Position numbers and translations under genes: made by a program
Notes under the pieces: generated by a model
The model's input: only the letters and a program-made list of their open reading frames with translations
Told to the model about the DNA's origin: nothing
Databases searched by the model: none
From: Phytoactinopolyspora alkaliphila
GTDB taxonomy: Bacteria; Actinomycetota; Actinomycetes; Jiangellales; Jiangellaceae
NCBI RefSeq assembly: GCF_010550695.1
Contig: NZ_JAAGOB010000001.1
Span: forward strand, 558,001 to 622,000
DNA: 64,000 bases
Reading direction: 5' to 3'
Shown here: piece after piece, positions 25,241 to 34,154 of the stretch
Layout: each line of letters opens with the position of its first letter
How positions within the stretch are numbered: the stretch's first letter is position 1

Positions 25241-26302
25241 GTGACTGCTCTACTCACCGCGGCCGTCGTGAGTCTGGTGGTCTCGATTCTCGGAACTCGG
25301 GTAGCGATCCAGGCGCTTGTCCGGCGTGGCTACGGCCAGCCGATCCGGGACGAACTCTCGACAAGCCATCAGACCAAGCGGGGCACGCCCACGATGGGCG
25401 GGATGGTGATCATTCTGGCGGCGCTTGCCGGCTACGCGGCGGCGCACCTGGTCCGTCCGTCCGAGCCCTCGGTCTCGGCGCTGCTTGTGCTCGGCCTGAT
25501 GGTCGGGCTCGGCCTGGTCGGGTTCGTCGACGACTACATCAAGATCTTCAAACAGCGGAGCTTGGGCCTGCGCAGTCGGGCGAAGACGGCTGGGCAGGTG
25601 GTGGTAGCGCTTGCGTTCGCGCTTCTGGCGATCCGGTTCGAGAACGACCAGTCGTTGACTCCGGCGTCGCAGGCTGTGTCGTTCCTGCGCGACACCCCGA
25701 TCGTCCTGCCGGCCGTGCTGTTCGTCGTTTGGGCTCTGCTGATCATCTCCGGTACCTCGAACGCGGTGAATCTGACCGACGGCCTGGACGGCCTAGCCAC
25801 AGGCGCGTCGGTCTTGGTCTTCGGTGCCTACACGCTTATCGGGATCTGGCAGTTCAACCAGAGCTGCCTTACCGCTCCGGGACCGGCGTGCTACGACGTG
25901 CGCGACCCGTTCGACCTTGCCGTCGTGGCGGCCGCGCTGGTAGGCGCATGCTTCGGGTTCCTGTGGTGGAACGCATCCCCCGCCAGGATCATCATGGGCG
26001 ACACCGGGGCGCTGGCGCTTGGCGGAGCAATGGCCGGACTGGCCATCACCACCCGCACCGAGCTGCTGCTCGTCATTCTCGGCGGCCTGTTCGCGATCAT
26101 CACCATGTCCGTGGTGCTGCAGGTCGGCTACTTCAAATTGACCGGCGGCAAACGCCTGTTCCGGATGACGCCGCTCCATCACCATTTCGAGCTCAAGGGC
26201 TGGAGCGAGGTCACGATCGTGATCCGCTTCTGGATCATCGCCGGCCTCTGCGTCGCCATGGGCCTCGGCATCTTCTACGCACAGTGGGTCGTCGGGACGT
26301 GA
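25241..26302 (+). CDS. mraY: Phospho-N-acetylmuramoyl-pentapeptide transferase, isolated from a dcw cluster
   Basis: 353-aa integral membrane enzyme forming lipid I from UDP-MurNAc-pentapeptide and undecaprenyl phosphate. About ten transmembrane segments are visible. Catalytic motifs are intact: FVDDY (D97, D98), [12 protein letters not shown] (177-188) and the HHHFELKGW loop near residue 303. AAAGGAG precedes the GTG start. No other division or wall gene is nearby, which is unusual because mraY normally sits between murF and murD. This is either the sole copy moved out of the cluster or a second paralog. Confidence 0.92.
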   Translation: MTALLTAAVVSLVVSILGTRVAIQALVRRGYGQPIRDELSTSHQTKRGTPTMGGMVIILAALAGYAAAHLVRPSEPSVSALLVLGLMVGLGLVGFVDDYIKIFKQRSLGLRSRAKTAGQVVVALAFALLAIRFENDQSLTPASQAVSFLRDTPIVLPAVLFVVWALLIISGTSNAVNLTDGLDGLATGASVLVFGAYTLIGIWQFNQSCLTAPGPACYDVRDPFDLAVVAAALVGACFGFLWWNASPARIIMGDTGALALGGAMAGLAITTRTELLLVILGGLFAIITMSVVLQVGYFKLTGGKRLFRMTPLHHHFELKGWSEVTIVIRFWIIAGLCVAMGLGIFYAQWVVGT

Positions 26303-26325
26303 GCACGGCCGCGTCTTTCGTGCTC
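26301..26325 (+). terminator. Short hairpin after mraY
   Basis: GAGCACG (26301-26307) and CGTGCTC (26319-26325) form a 7-bp stem with an 11-nt loop, overlapping the mraY stop codon. There is no T-tract, so it is only a plausible terminator. Confidence 0.35.
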
Positions 26326-26451
26326 GAAAGCGGAGTGCCCGGTCTGGCCCGGGGGTCGTACCGCTTGGTATCGATGGGTCACGACGACGATCTCCTCCAT
26401 GATCCGTTGGTCACGTCACGTTTCCCTTCGATGACCGCACCCCGCAGCCGA

Positions 26452-26457
26452 TAGCAT
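26452..26457 (+). promoter_or_regulatory. Leaderless -10 element for the 26464 kinase gene
   Basis: TAGCAT ends 6 nt before GTG 26464; no ribosome site is present. Confidence 0.5.
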
Positions 26458-26463
26458 CCCAAC

Positions 26464-27027
26464 GTGCCCACGATCACGTACCTGGTTGGACCGCCTGCCG
26501 TTGGCAAGCACACCATCGGTAGCGAGCTGGCGGATCTAACCGGAGCGGCCCTCATCGACAACCACCTCGTCAACGACCCCATCTTCCGGGCGTACGGTGC
26601 CGACGGTCGTACGCCCCTGCCCGACTGGGTGTGGGAGCTGGTGGAGCGAGTTCGCGAGGCGACGATGACCGCGGTGACGGACGCTCGTCCGGAGGTGAGT
26701 CACATCTTCACGAACTACCTCAGCAGCGAACCAGAGGACGAACAGTTCGTGCAGATGCTTCGCGACACGGCTGCGGGACGGGGAGCTCAGTTCGTGCCGG
26801 TATGGCTCACCTGCCCAGAGGACGAGCTGGTACGACGCGTGGCGCTGCCCGGGCGAGCGGAGCGGCACAAGCTCCGGGATGCCGACGCCCTGAGGACTAT
26901 TCTGCGCACGCAAGGAGTGCTGCCTGCACCGCCGGACGCGCTCGTGCTTGACACGTCCGCCATTCCTTCACCCGAGGCAGCTCAGCGCATCGTCGATCAC
27001 ACTCACGCGGCATTGAGTATGGATTAG
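26464..27027 (+). CDS. P-loop NTPase/kinase-like protein
   Basis: 187-aa AAA-type nucleoside- or shikimate-kinase-like protein. It has the Walker A GPPAVGKHT (9-17), ALIDNHLVND (substrate or second acidic site) and a lid RxxLPGRAERHK. The family contains many small uncharacterised phosphotransferases; substrate unknown. Start is GTG 26464 from a leaderless promoter. Confidence 0.78.
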   Translation: MPTITYLVGPPAVGKHTIGSELADLTGAALIDNHLVNDPIFRAYGADGRTPLPDWVWELVERVREATMTAVTDARPEVSHIFTNYLSSEPEDEQFVQMLRDTAAGRGAQFVPVWLTCPEDELVRRVALPGRAERHKLRDADALRTILRTQGVLPAPPDALVLDTSAIPSPEAAQRIVDHTHAALSMD

Positions 27028-27240
27028 AACGCATGGCCGGCCGTGTTCGCCGGGATCACGGACAGCACGGTCCGCGCACGTGGTCCAGGTAACCCCTTGG
27101 TTCGAGGCGTTGAGCTGTATTCGGGTTGACGACCGGTGGTGCCGTTGATCGGTCAGGAATCGAGAAGTGCCAATCGTTCAGGGCGTTTAGTGTGAACGCA
27201 AATCGCACGGATCACCGGGACGAGCCGAGGAGCACCGTTG

Positions 27241-27720
27241 ATGGCCAAGGCATCGAAATCTGACGAGAAGAACAAGGGCGCATCGCCCGAGGAGAGGTTC
27301 TCCGAGCAGGAGCGCGCCGCGATCAAGGAGCGGGCCGCGGAGCTGAAGACGCAGGGTCAGCGTGGCCGCAGCGCGGACAAGGCTGCGGCTGACGAGGCGG
27401 ATGTGCAGGCAAAGATCGCTGAGATGCCGGAATCCGATCGTGTGCTGGCTGAACGTGTGCACGAGATCGTGACGACGGAGGCTCCTGAGCTGGCACCGAA
27501 GCTGTACTACGGGCAGCCTGGCTACGCCAGAAACGGGAAAGTCGTGTGCTTCTTCCGCAGCGGGCAAACGGACAAGGAACGGTACTCGACGTTCGGGTTC
27601 AGCGCGCACGCGAATCTGGACGATTCCAGCGGACTCTGGCCGAGCTCGTATGCCCTGACCGAGCCGAGCGAGAAGGCCTGGGAGAAGCTCGCTGAGCTCG
27701 TCAAGCAGGCCGTGAGCTGA
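27241..27720 (+). CDS. DUF1801-like (iron chaperone/YdhG-type) protein
   Basis: 159-aa cytoplasmic protein. A highly charged, likely coiled-coil N-terminus (about 1-60, rich in K and E) is followed by the DUF1801 fold: VLAERVHEIVTTEAPELAPK, LYYGQPGYARNGKVVCFF and LWPSSYALTEPSEKAWEKL. Family function is unknown, though YdhG was linked to iron delivery. ATG 27241 follows GAGGAGC; TTG 27238 is less likely. Confidence 0.8.
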   Translation: MAKASKSDEKNKGASPEERFSEQERAAIKERAAELKTQGQRGRSADKAAADEADVQAKIAEMPESDRVLAERVHEIVTTEAPELAPKLYYGQPGYARNGKVVCFFRSGQTDKERYSTFGFSAHANLDDSSGLWPSSYALTEPSEKAWEKLAELVKQAVS

Positions 27721-27768
27721 CCGATCGGCTCATAGGGATCTTAGATCGACGAATCGGCCCCAGGGCAC

Positions 27769-27860
27769 GTTCAACGGTGGAAAGTTCTTTCAACGGTGGA
27801 AGACTCTCTAGGCCCTGGCCCACATGATCTTCCATCGCTGAAAGAACCCTCCATTGATCA
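27769..27860. repeat. Imperfect 19-nt-periodic inverted repeat element
   Basis: TTCAACGGTGGAA occurs directly at 27770-27782 and 27789-27801 (period 19). Two diverged inverted copies, TTCCATCGCTGAA (27830-27842) and CTCCATTGATC (from about 27849), follow at the same period. The two sides can pair into a long hairpin with a loop containing GGCCCTGGCCC. No coding signal covers the surrounding 27721-28059. Role unknown: terminator, small RNA or repeat element. Confidence 0.6.
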
Positions 27861-28059
27861 CAGGGTGCTCGGCCCGAACCAGCCCTGCCATGACCGCGAC
27901 CCGCGAACTTGGACTCGGCGCCGGTGCCGATGGTCTTGTCCTTGTCGCCGTCAGGTGTGGCGGCACCTGCGCATCGTTCGCCTTTAGAGACGCATACCTC
28001 CATTTCGGTCATCTCAATCGAGATGCGGCCAGCCTAATTGCGTGATTGGGGATTGCTCA

Positions 28060-28093
28060 AATCTGATTGATTGATTACTCTGCCAATCAGATT
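28060..28093. promoter_or_regulatory. Inverted repeat (10+14+10) upstream of the beta-propeller operon
   Basis: AATCTGATTG (28060-28069) and CAATCAGATT (28084-28093) are perfect inverted copies separated by 14 nt, 51 nt before the start of the first beta-propeller gene. AT-rich and well placed for a dimeric repressor or activator. Confidence 0.65.
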
Positions 28094-28144
28094 CGATCCC
28101 CCGTCAAGCTCCAGGCTCGCCTATCCGACCATGGAGGACGATCC

Positions 28145-30403
28145 ATGATCCGTCGATTTACCCTGGCCACGCTCCTGTTCGCCGGACTCCTACTCCCGGC
28201 CAATGCAGCCGCTGGTGCCGAAGACACAGAGTGGGCCATCGAAGACGTCGGCCCAGCCAGCGTCGCCACGCCCACCGGTTCCGGACACTTCATCGACGAC
28301 ATTCTTTGGTTCTCGACCCGGCTGACCTCTCCGACGTCGGTCGTCGGACTGGACCCTGCGACCCGAGAGGCTGTCGCGCAGGTCGATCTCCCGGAAGGGC
28401 AGGGCGCCTGGGTGACCGCCGTGTCCGGCACCGACGTCTACGTCGGCACCTACACGCCGGCCAAGGTCTACCGGGTCGACACGACCACGGGCACGGTCGA
28501 CGAGATACTGACCGCGGGCGGCTCGGGCGCCGTCATCTACGCGATGGTGGTAGCCCCTGATGGCGTCGTGTACACCGGCACCTACGCATCGTCCGGTGGA
28601 CGGATCTTCTCTTATGATCCGGCCACCGACGCCGTCACCGACCTGGGCGTCATCGTGGAGGGCCAGGACTACGTCAGGGCGCTTGAAGTCGATGAGGACT
28701 ATCTCTACGCGGGCATCGGATCTCGCGCCCACCTCGTCCGCATCGACCGGTCCACTGGAGCCGTCTCTGACATCACGCCATCGTCGCTGGACGGCGCGAC
28801 GTTCGTGTCGTCGCTTGCATTGCACGAGGGCACGCTGCTGGGCGGCATTTCACCCCGCGGCCAGCTGCTCGCCGTGGACACGACGAACCCGGATCGGAAC
28901 GAGCTGGTTCAAGCGCCGAACGAACGCTTCGTGGTGGCCGTCACCGGTGCCGAGCCCGGAGAAGCGTATTTCGCGGCCCGCCCGTCGGGCACGTTGTACC
29001 GGTACTCACTATGGAGCGGCACCGCCGAGGCGGTAGCGGTCCCCGCGCCGGAGATGGCCGCAAACGGCCTCACCTACCACGGCGGACTGGTGTGGGGACT
29101 GGTCGACGGCTCGGCCTACTCGTTCGACTCGAGCACCGGAACGGTCACCGGCTACTCACTGGACGCGGCCGGGGTTCCGGCCAGCCCAGAGGGACCAATG
29201 GCGATGGCGGCCGACGACCAGCACGTCTACGTCGCCGGCGCGGCCGGTGTCCAGGTGCACGACATCGGCACCGGCCAGAGCGTCCGGCATTTCGTGCCAG
29301 GGGAGGCGAAGTCAATCACCCCGGCCGGAGACATCGTCTACTTCTCCGTGTACACCCAAGCCCTGATCTACTCCTTCGATCCGCGCAGCGGTGACCTGGA
29401 AAAGCTGGCCGACATCGGCAACGAGCAGACCCGGCCGAGAGACTCGCACTACCAGGCAGACGCGGATCGGCTGCTGGTCGGTACTGAGCCTGACTACGGC
29501 AAGTACGGCGGCGCCCTGGCCATCTATCACGCCGATAGCAATAGCCTGGACGTCTACCGCAACATCGTGCCCGATCAGACCATCTCCGCGGTGACGGCCG
29601 ACGGCGGCGTCGCCTACATTGGCAGCGACATCACGACCGGGCTGGGCACCAACCCGATCGCCACGCGAGCGGAGCTCGCCGCTGTCGACATCACGACCGG
29701 CGACGTCATCTGGTCGATCCCGGCTCCCGCCGGCGCGATCGCCGTCACAGACCTCATCACCATCGGCGACCAGCTCGTCGGCATCACCTCCACCGGGCTG
29801 CTCTTCGGCGTCGACCCGGCCATCCGCACCATCACCTGGACGAAACAGGCCGGCACCCGCGGCGGGCCGCTCACCCTCACAGCCACCGGGGTGTACACGA
29901 GCGACGGAGACACGGTCTTCCGGGTCACCTGGACAGATCTGTCGCACGCACCGGCTGTCGTGCCGGTAGCCTCGGGCTTGGCCGGCGAGTGGTTTGGCCG
30001 GCCGACGGTCGTCGCCACCCCGGACGACACCACCCTCTACACCACCCGCGGCCGGACGCTCGTCCGGATCGCGGTCCCTGCACACGCGCACGTGTCCCTC
30101 ACCACCGAAACCGGCGCTGCACCCCTCAACGCGGGCGACGAGGACGGCTGGCGGGCGCACGCCGCCGTCACCGTGACCGACCCGTTCGGCCGGCCGCTGC
30201 GCGGGGTCCGGGTCGAGGGCCACTGGGAACCGCGGCCCGCGCCACGGGCCGCGTGCGTGACCGACGACGCCGGCCAATGCACGGTGTTCCGGACGGTGCG
30301 CGACACCGAGTCGGTCACGCTGTCACTCTCCGTCCTCCGCCACCGCGGCCTGCCAGACGGACGGGTCGAACTCGATGAGACACACGTCATTTCCCGGTCC
30401 TGA
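28145..30403 (+). CDS. Exported beta-propeller protein with C-terminal Ig-like domain (Sec)
   Basis: 752 aa. A Sec signal peptide (MIRRFTLATLLFAGLLLP, cleavage near AxA about residue 23) precedes about 600 residues of repeated four-stranded blades. Blade motifs such as VYVGTYTPAKVYRVDTTTG and VYTGTYASSGGRIFSYDPAT recur. A last domain (about 650-752) looks like an Ig/invasin-like fold (DPFGRPLRGVRVEGHW ... TDDAGQCTVFRT). It is probably an extracytoplasmic binding or scaffold protein; no catalytic motif is seen. ATG 28145 follows GGAGG. A paralog exported by Tat starts 12 nt downstream. Confidence 0.85.
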   Translation: MIRRFTLATLLFAGLLLPANAAAGAEDTEWAIEDVGPASVATPTGSGHFIDDILWFSTRLTSPTSVVGLDPATREAVAQVDLPEGQGAWVTAVSGTDVYVGTYTPAKVYRVDTTTGTVDEILTAGGSGAVIYAMVVAPDGVVYTGTYASSGGRIFSYDPATDAVTDLGVIVEGQDYVRALEVDEDYLYAGIGSRAHLVRIDRSTGAVSDITPSSLDGATFVSSLALHEGTLLGGISPRGQLLAVDTTNPDRNELVQAPNERFVVAVTGAEPGEAYFAARPSGTLYRYSLWSGTAEAVAVPAPEMAANGLTYHGGLVWGLVDGSAYSFDSSTGTVTGYSLDAAGVPASPEGPMAMAADDQHVYVAGAAGVQVHDIGTGQSVRHFVPGEAKSITPAGDIVYFSVYTQALIYSFDPRSGDLEKLADIGNEQTRPRDSHYQADADRLLVGTEPDYGKYGGALAIYHADSNSLDVYRNIVPDQTISAVTADGGVAYIGSDITTGLGTNPIATRAELAAVDITTGDVIWSIPAPAGAIAVTDLITIGDQLVGITSTGLLFGVDPAIRTITWTKQAGTRGGPLTLTATGVYTSDGDTVFRVTWTDLSHAPAVVPVASGLAGEWFGRPTVVATPDDTTLYTTRGRTLVRIAVPAHAHVSLTTETGAAPLNAGDEDGWRAHAAVTVTDPFGRPLRGVRVEGHWEPRPAPRAACVTDDAGQCTVFRTVRDTESVTLSLSVLRHRGLPDGRVELDETHVISRS

Positions 30404-30415
30404 AGGAGGGTCATC

Positions 30416-32404
30416 ATGCCCGAGGTGAACAGGCGATCGTTCTTCCGCACAGCAGGCGTCGGCGCGCTCGCCGCCGGTGGGTTCGCAGGTGCCACCGCAC
30501 CAGCGTGGGCAGCCGCCGCACCGGCTCGTAACGTGCCGCATCCCGAGCTGTTCGGCACCGCCGCGCGAACGGCGGCCATCGTGGGGATGGCCGTTGACGG
30601 CACCACCGGCTATTTCGTCACGCGCGGCCAGACTCCACCCAAGCTCGTCACCGTCGATCTGGTGGCTCGCAGCGTCGAGCGGATCGACCGGCTGGACCGC
30701 GGCGACGGCGGATGGGCCGCGACGTTCTCCGGCGGCAAGGTCTATGCCGGGACCTACCCGTTTCCGGACCTCTACGGCTACGACCCAGCGACGCACCAGG
30801 TGGACTTTCTCGGCCAGATCGGGCCGAACGGCGGGTTCGTGTGGTGTCTTGCGACGGCTCCAGACGGCACCGTCTACGCGGGCACGTCGCCGCGCGCGGA
30901 GGCATGGGAGTACCAACCGGCTACCGGTGAACTCCGCAATCTCGGCCGAGTGGCGTCGGATGTCGAATTTGCCCGGGTCATCGCCGCCGATGACCAGTTC
31001 GTCTACGTGGGCACGACGCCGATCCGGCACATCATCCGGATCGACCGTGCCAGTGGCGCGATGACCGACATCGTTCCGGCGCAGGTGAGCGGTCCGGGCG
31101 CCATTGGAGCTATCGTCGCCGCGGGCGGGCGCGTGCTGGCGACGGCAGGAAACGATCTGATCGACATGGCGCCGGACGGGTCCGACGTCACTGTCATGTC
31201 CACCCCGGACAGCCCACGGATGATCGACTCCTTGACCGTCACCGCGGACGGGGAAATGTACTGCTCAGGCCGTGGTGCCGGAACGGTCTACCGGCGCGAG
31301 GGCGACGCGCTCGTCGTCGTCGGAACGCCCAACCCGGGGGACGAGATCCGCGGCATCAGCAAGCTCGACGATTCCACCCTGGTCGGCTGCGGAGGCAGTG
31401 GAGTCCTCTGGTATCTGGACCTGAACGACGGCAGCACCGAGCTGTTCGACCTCACCGATACCGACGTCGCTGGGCCGGACCTCGCCCAGTCCATCGCCCT
31501 CGACCCGGACGGCTCGGTACACGTGGGCGGCCACTTCTATGTCACCGTTCACCGGCCGTGGCAAGGCAGCTCCCGCCGGATCCGGGTGTCCGGCGAAGCC
31601 AAGGCGCTGCTCCCGCACGACGCCGGGAAGGTTCTGTGTGCGCTATATCCAAGCGGTGAGATTGTGGACATTGAGCCCGCCACCGACGACGTCCGCTCTA
31701 TCGGTGTCATCGGCCACGGACAGCAGCGGCCGTGGGAGATCGCCTACGACGCAGAGCGGAATCTGGCCGTCATCGCCAGCGCCGCCGCGTCGGGATACCT
31801 GGATGGAGCGCTGACGCTGCTTGACCTGAGCAACGGGGAGATGGAGGTATTTCCAGGGGTTCTGCCCGACCAGAGCATCCTCTCCGTCGCCGTCGTGGAT
31901 GGGGTGGCCTACCTGGCCGGAGACACGTGGGGCGGCGGCAGCGTGCCACGGGTCCGGGACACCGCCCAGGTGGGTGCGTTCGACCTCGACACCAGGACGA
32001 TGCTGTGGCGAGCGGAGCCACTGCCTCAGATGCAGAGCATGCAGCACGTCGACGTCCACGACGGCGTGCTCTACGGCGTCTACAAGCGCCTGAGCGGTAC
32101 CTGGTTTGCCATGGACCTGGAGACCAAACGCGTCGTTCACCAGGGCCAAGTCAGTGGCTACGGCGAGATCGTCGTCCGCCATGACAAGGTGTTCGCGGCC
32201 ACCAATTTCGGGGACAACATCTACTGCATCGGTCCCGGTCTGGACGAGGCGCAGCTACTTGTGGAGGGACTCGTGGCGAGCTGGATGACCGTGCCGCAGC
32301 TGGAGTTCGAGCCGCGGTACTGGCACGCATGGGGTCTGGCCGGACGCGAGCTGGCTCGGTTCGACCTGCACCCACGGCACTGGAGACCGGCCGGCACACG
32401 ATGA
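30416..32404 (+). CDS. Exported beta-propeller protein with Tat signal
   Basis: 662 aa. The N-terminus NRRSFFRTAGVGALAAGG carries a twin-arginine motif, so folded export is expected. The rest is a propeller paralogous to the upstream protein (for example VYAGTYPFPDLYGYDPAT and VVDGVAYLAGDTWGGG), but it lacks that protein's C-terminal Ig-like domain. GGAGG lies 7 nt upstream and the gap after the first gene is only 12 nt, so the two are co-transcribed. Ligand or cofactor cannot be read; WD40/PQQ-type propellers bind proteins, sugars or quinones. Confidence 0.85.
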   Translation: MPEVNRRSFFRTAGVGALAAGGFAGATAPAWAAAAPARNVPHPELFGTAARTAAIVGMAVDGTTGYFVTRGQTPPKLVTVDLVARSVERIDRLDRGDGGWAATFSGGKVYAGTYPFPDLYGYDPATHQVDFLGQIGPNGGFVWCLATAPDGTVYAGTSPRAEAWEYQPATGELRNLGRVASDVEFARVIAADDQFVYVGTTPIRHIIRIDRASGAMTDIVPAQVSGPGAIGAIVAAGGRVLATAGNDLIDMAPDGSDVTVMSTPDSPRMIDSLTVTADGEMYCSGRGAGTVYRREGDALVVVGTPNPGDEIRGISKLDDSTLVGCGGSGVLWYLDLNDGSTELFDLTDTDVAGPDLAQSIALDPDGSVHVGGHFYVTVHRPWQGSSRRIRVSGEAKALLPHDAGKVLCALYPSGEIVDIEPATDDVRSIGVIGHGQQRPWEIAYDAERNLAVIASAAASGYLDGALTLLDLSNGEMEVFPGVLPDQSILSVAVVDGVAYLAGDTWGGGSVPRVRDTAQVGAFDLDTRTMLWRAEPLPQMQSMQHVDVHDGVLYGVYKRLSGTWFAMDLETKRVVHQGQVSGYGEIVVRHDKVFAATNFGDNIYCIGPGLDEAQLLVEGLVASWMTVPQLEFEPRYWHAWGLAGRELARFDLHPRHWRPAGTR

Positions 32405-32535
32405 CCGCCCCCGGGGCCCGGCGCGGAGCCGCCGGTGACTGTTGGTGTTCACGACCGGTGTAGCGATGTCCGCCGCCATCGAGGCCACGCAGGCCGTGGC
32501 GCCCCAGAGCGGAAGACGACGCGGCTCGGTGAGAG

Positions 32536-33273
32536 TCAGCTGATGTCGGCGACGGCCATGCCCGTCGTCATCAGAGGAACCTCCGCCACTACTTCACCCC
32601 GCGGGTTGATGATGCTGGTCGGACCCAAACCAATGCGACACTCATCGCGCTCGCCGGTGACGTCTGCCGACACCAACCACATCCCGGCCTCTCGCGCTCG
32701 TTCAGTACGAATCGTGTTGTGCAGATGCTTCCAGTGATGTGCGGCGTCCCGGCGCATCATGTTCTGCGCTGGGACGAGGAGAAGCTGCGCGCCCTGTGCT
32801 GCGATGGGGGCGGCGGCTTCGGCAAATTGAGTGTCGTAACAGATGTTGATGCCGAACCTGATCCCCTGCATCTCGAACGTGGGGTAGGCATCACCTTTGT
32901 GGAACAAGGACTCACCAGGCACGAGGTGCGTCTTGCGATAGACGCCCATGAGCCGGCCGCGAGTGACGACTACGGCGGTGTTGAAGTACGTTTGGCCGTC
33001 CTGTTCGATGACACCGAACACGAGCGTCGGCTTAAATCGTTCCATCCGCCTCAATACAGAGCCGAACCTGGGGGAGCCGAGATCCACCGCGTGTTCATGT
33101 ACGTGCTGCTCCTCGACCAAATAGCCTTGCAGGAAGCACTCCGGGAACAGCAGCAGATCGACGCCTCGTACATCGGCCTCCGTCGCGAAGTCTTCGATGC
33201 ACGCCAGCGCTGGCTCGATGTCGCCCAAGATCTCCGCCGTTTGGCAGGCACCAATCCGCAACGTCTCGCCCAC
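32536..33273 (-). CDS. Carbon-nitrogen hydrolase (nitrilase superfamily)
   Basis: 245-aa amidase of the nitrilase superfamily. The catalytic triad is visible as E45 in [11 protein letters not shown]114 in [10 protein letters not shown] and C145 in [10 protein letters not shown]. The substrate, an amide or carbamoyl compound, is unknown. I start at GTG 33273, 6 nt after a TACGAT -10 box; an upstream open stretch lacks family similarity. Converges on the propeller operon. Confidence 0.9.
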   Translation of the reverse strand: MGETLRIGACQTAEILGDIEPALACIEDFATEADVRGVDLLLFPECFLQGYLVEEQHVHEHAVDLGSPRFGSVLRRMERFKPTLVFGVIEQDGQTYFNTAVVVTRGRLMGVYRKTHLVPGESLFHKGDAYPTFEMQGIRFGINICYDTQFAEAAAPIAAQGAQLLLVPAQNMMRRDAAHHWKHLHNTIRTERAREAGMWLVSADVTGERDECRIGLGPTSIINPRGEVVAEVPLMTTGMAVADIS

Positions 33274-33279
33274 GCTGTG

Positions 33280-33285
33280 ATCGTA
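33280..33285 (-). promoter_or_regulatory. Leaderless -10 element for the nitrilase-family gene
   Basis: TACGAT on the minus strand ends 6 nt before GTG 33273, with no ribosome site. Confidence 0.45.
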
Positions 33286-33532
33286 AGATGCGAGGCCCAG
33301 AACCCGAGCCGTATGCGTGCCTTGGCGTTCGACCGCCGGAAGCCTTCGCCACGCGCCACTTGCCAATGCACCTCGAACGGCTGTGGCAGCTGCCCTTACT
33401 GCCGTCGGCGGCGAGCGGGCCTAGCGCCAGCCGAGTCCAGAGCACCAAGCCGCCAGAAATGGGTTCTCCAGAGGCCACGCCGAGTGTGAACGGGTCGGTG
33501 CCCCGTAGTGTCTTCGCGGCCGCTAGCCGAAC

Positions 33533-33778
33533 TCAAGCCGGTAACAAAGCGACGCCCTCGATTGGAGCGTGGGCGAAGAAACACGGGTGCAGGATCGAGA
33601 AGGCGACGACGCCGTCCCGCGTCAGTGAGGCGCGTACGTCGGCCACGAGCCGGCCGAGTTCTGGCAGGTCCATCAGGACCATGTGTGCGACGACCCGGTC
33701 GGGATGCGCGTCCCATGTGACATCCTGGCATCCCCATGAGCGAGAATTGCCGGTGTACCGGCTGCGGATCGTCCGCAA
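33533..33778 (-). pseudogene. Remnant of a class I SAM-dependent methyltransferase
   Basis: 81-codon open frame whose middle (VVAHMVLMDLPELGRLVADV and TRDGVVAFSILHPCFF) matches the C-terminal half of a Methyltransferase_11 domain. The SAM-binding GxGxG half and the C-terminal tail are missing, and the ends are frayed by unrelated sequence. Too short to fold as an enzyme. It marks the start of a decayed stretch reaching to 34788. Confidence 0.6.
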
Positions 33779-33785
33779 TCGCGCC

Positions 33786-33791
33786 TAGCAT
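33786..33791 (+). promoter_or_regulatory. Leaderless -10 element for the 33798 VOC gene
   Basis: TAGCAT ends 6 nt before ATG 33798; no Shine-Dalgarno sequence is present. Confidence 0.5.
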
Positions 33792-33797
33792 GCCGTT

Positions 33798-34154
33798 ATG
33801 GCTATCGCACGATTTCCAAGCGTCGTCATCGACTGCCCGGACCCAGCGGCTCTCGCCACGTTCTACAACGCGATGCTGGACTGGAAGATCGACGTCTCCA
33901 ACGACTGGGCCGACATCCGCGGCGAGCAAGGTCAGTGCATCTCGTTCCAGCAAGTGCAGGACTACACCCCGCCTGCGTGGCCGAATCAGCAGGTGCCCCA
34001 GCAGATGCACCTCGACGTGATGGTGGACGACCTTGACGCAGCGGAGGCCGCCGTCCTGGAACTCGGGGCTACCAAGCACGATCACCAGCCGGGAACGTCG
34101 TTCCGGGTCTTCCTCGACCCGGCGGGCCATCCCTTCTGCCTGTGCGTGGACTGA
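33798..34154 (+). CDS. VOC-family protein
   Basis: 118-aa single-module VOC protein: FPSVVIDCPDPAALATFYNA, PQQMHLDVMVDDLDAAEAA and DPAGHPFCLCVD. A close paralog of the protein at 21604, with the same QVQxYxPPxWPxQ loop. Transcription looks leaderless. The ArsR-like ORF on the other strand runs into its 3' end. Confidence 0.88.
   Translation: MAIARFPSVVIDCPDPAALATFYNAMLDWKIDVSNDWADIRGEQGQCISFQQVQDYTPPAWPNQQVPQQMHLDVMVDDLDAAEAAVLELGATKHDHQPGTSFRVFLDPAGHPFCLCVD

Noticed and set aside
28231-30378. Several 100-160 codon frames inside the first propeller gene
   Set aside because: Alternative-frame shadows; only the frame from 28145 has a signal peptide and repeating blades.
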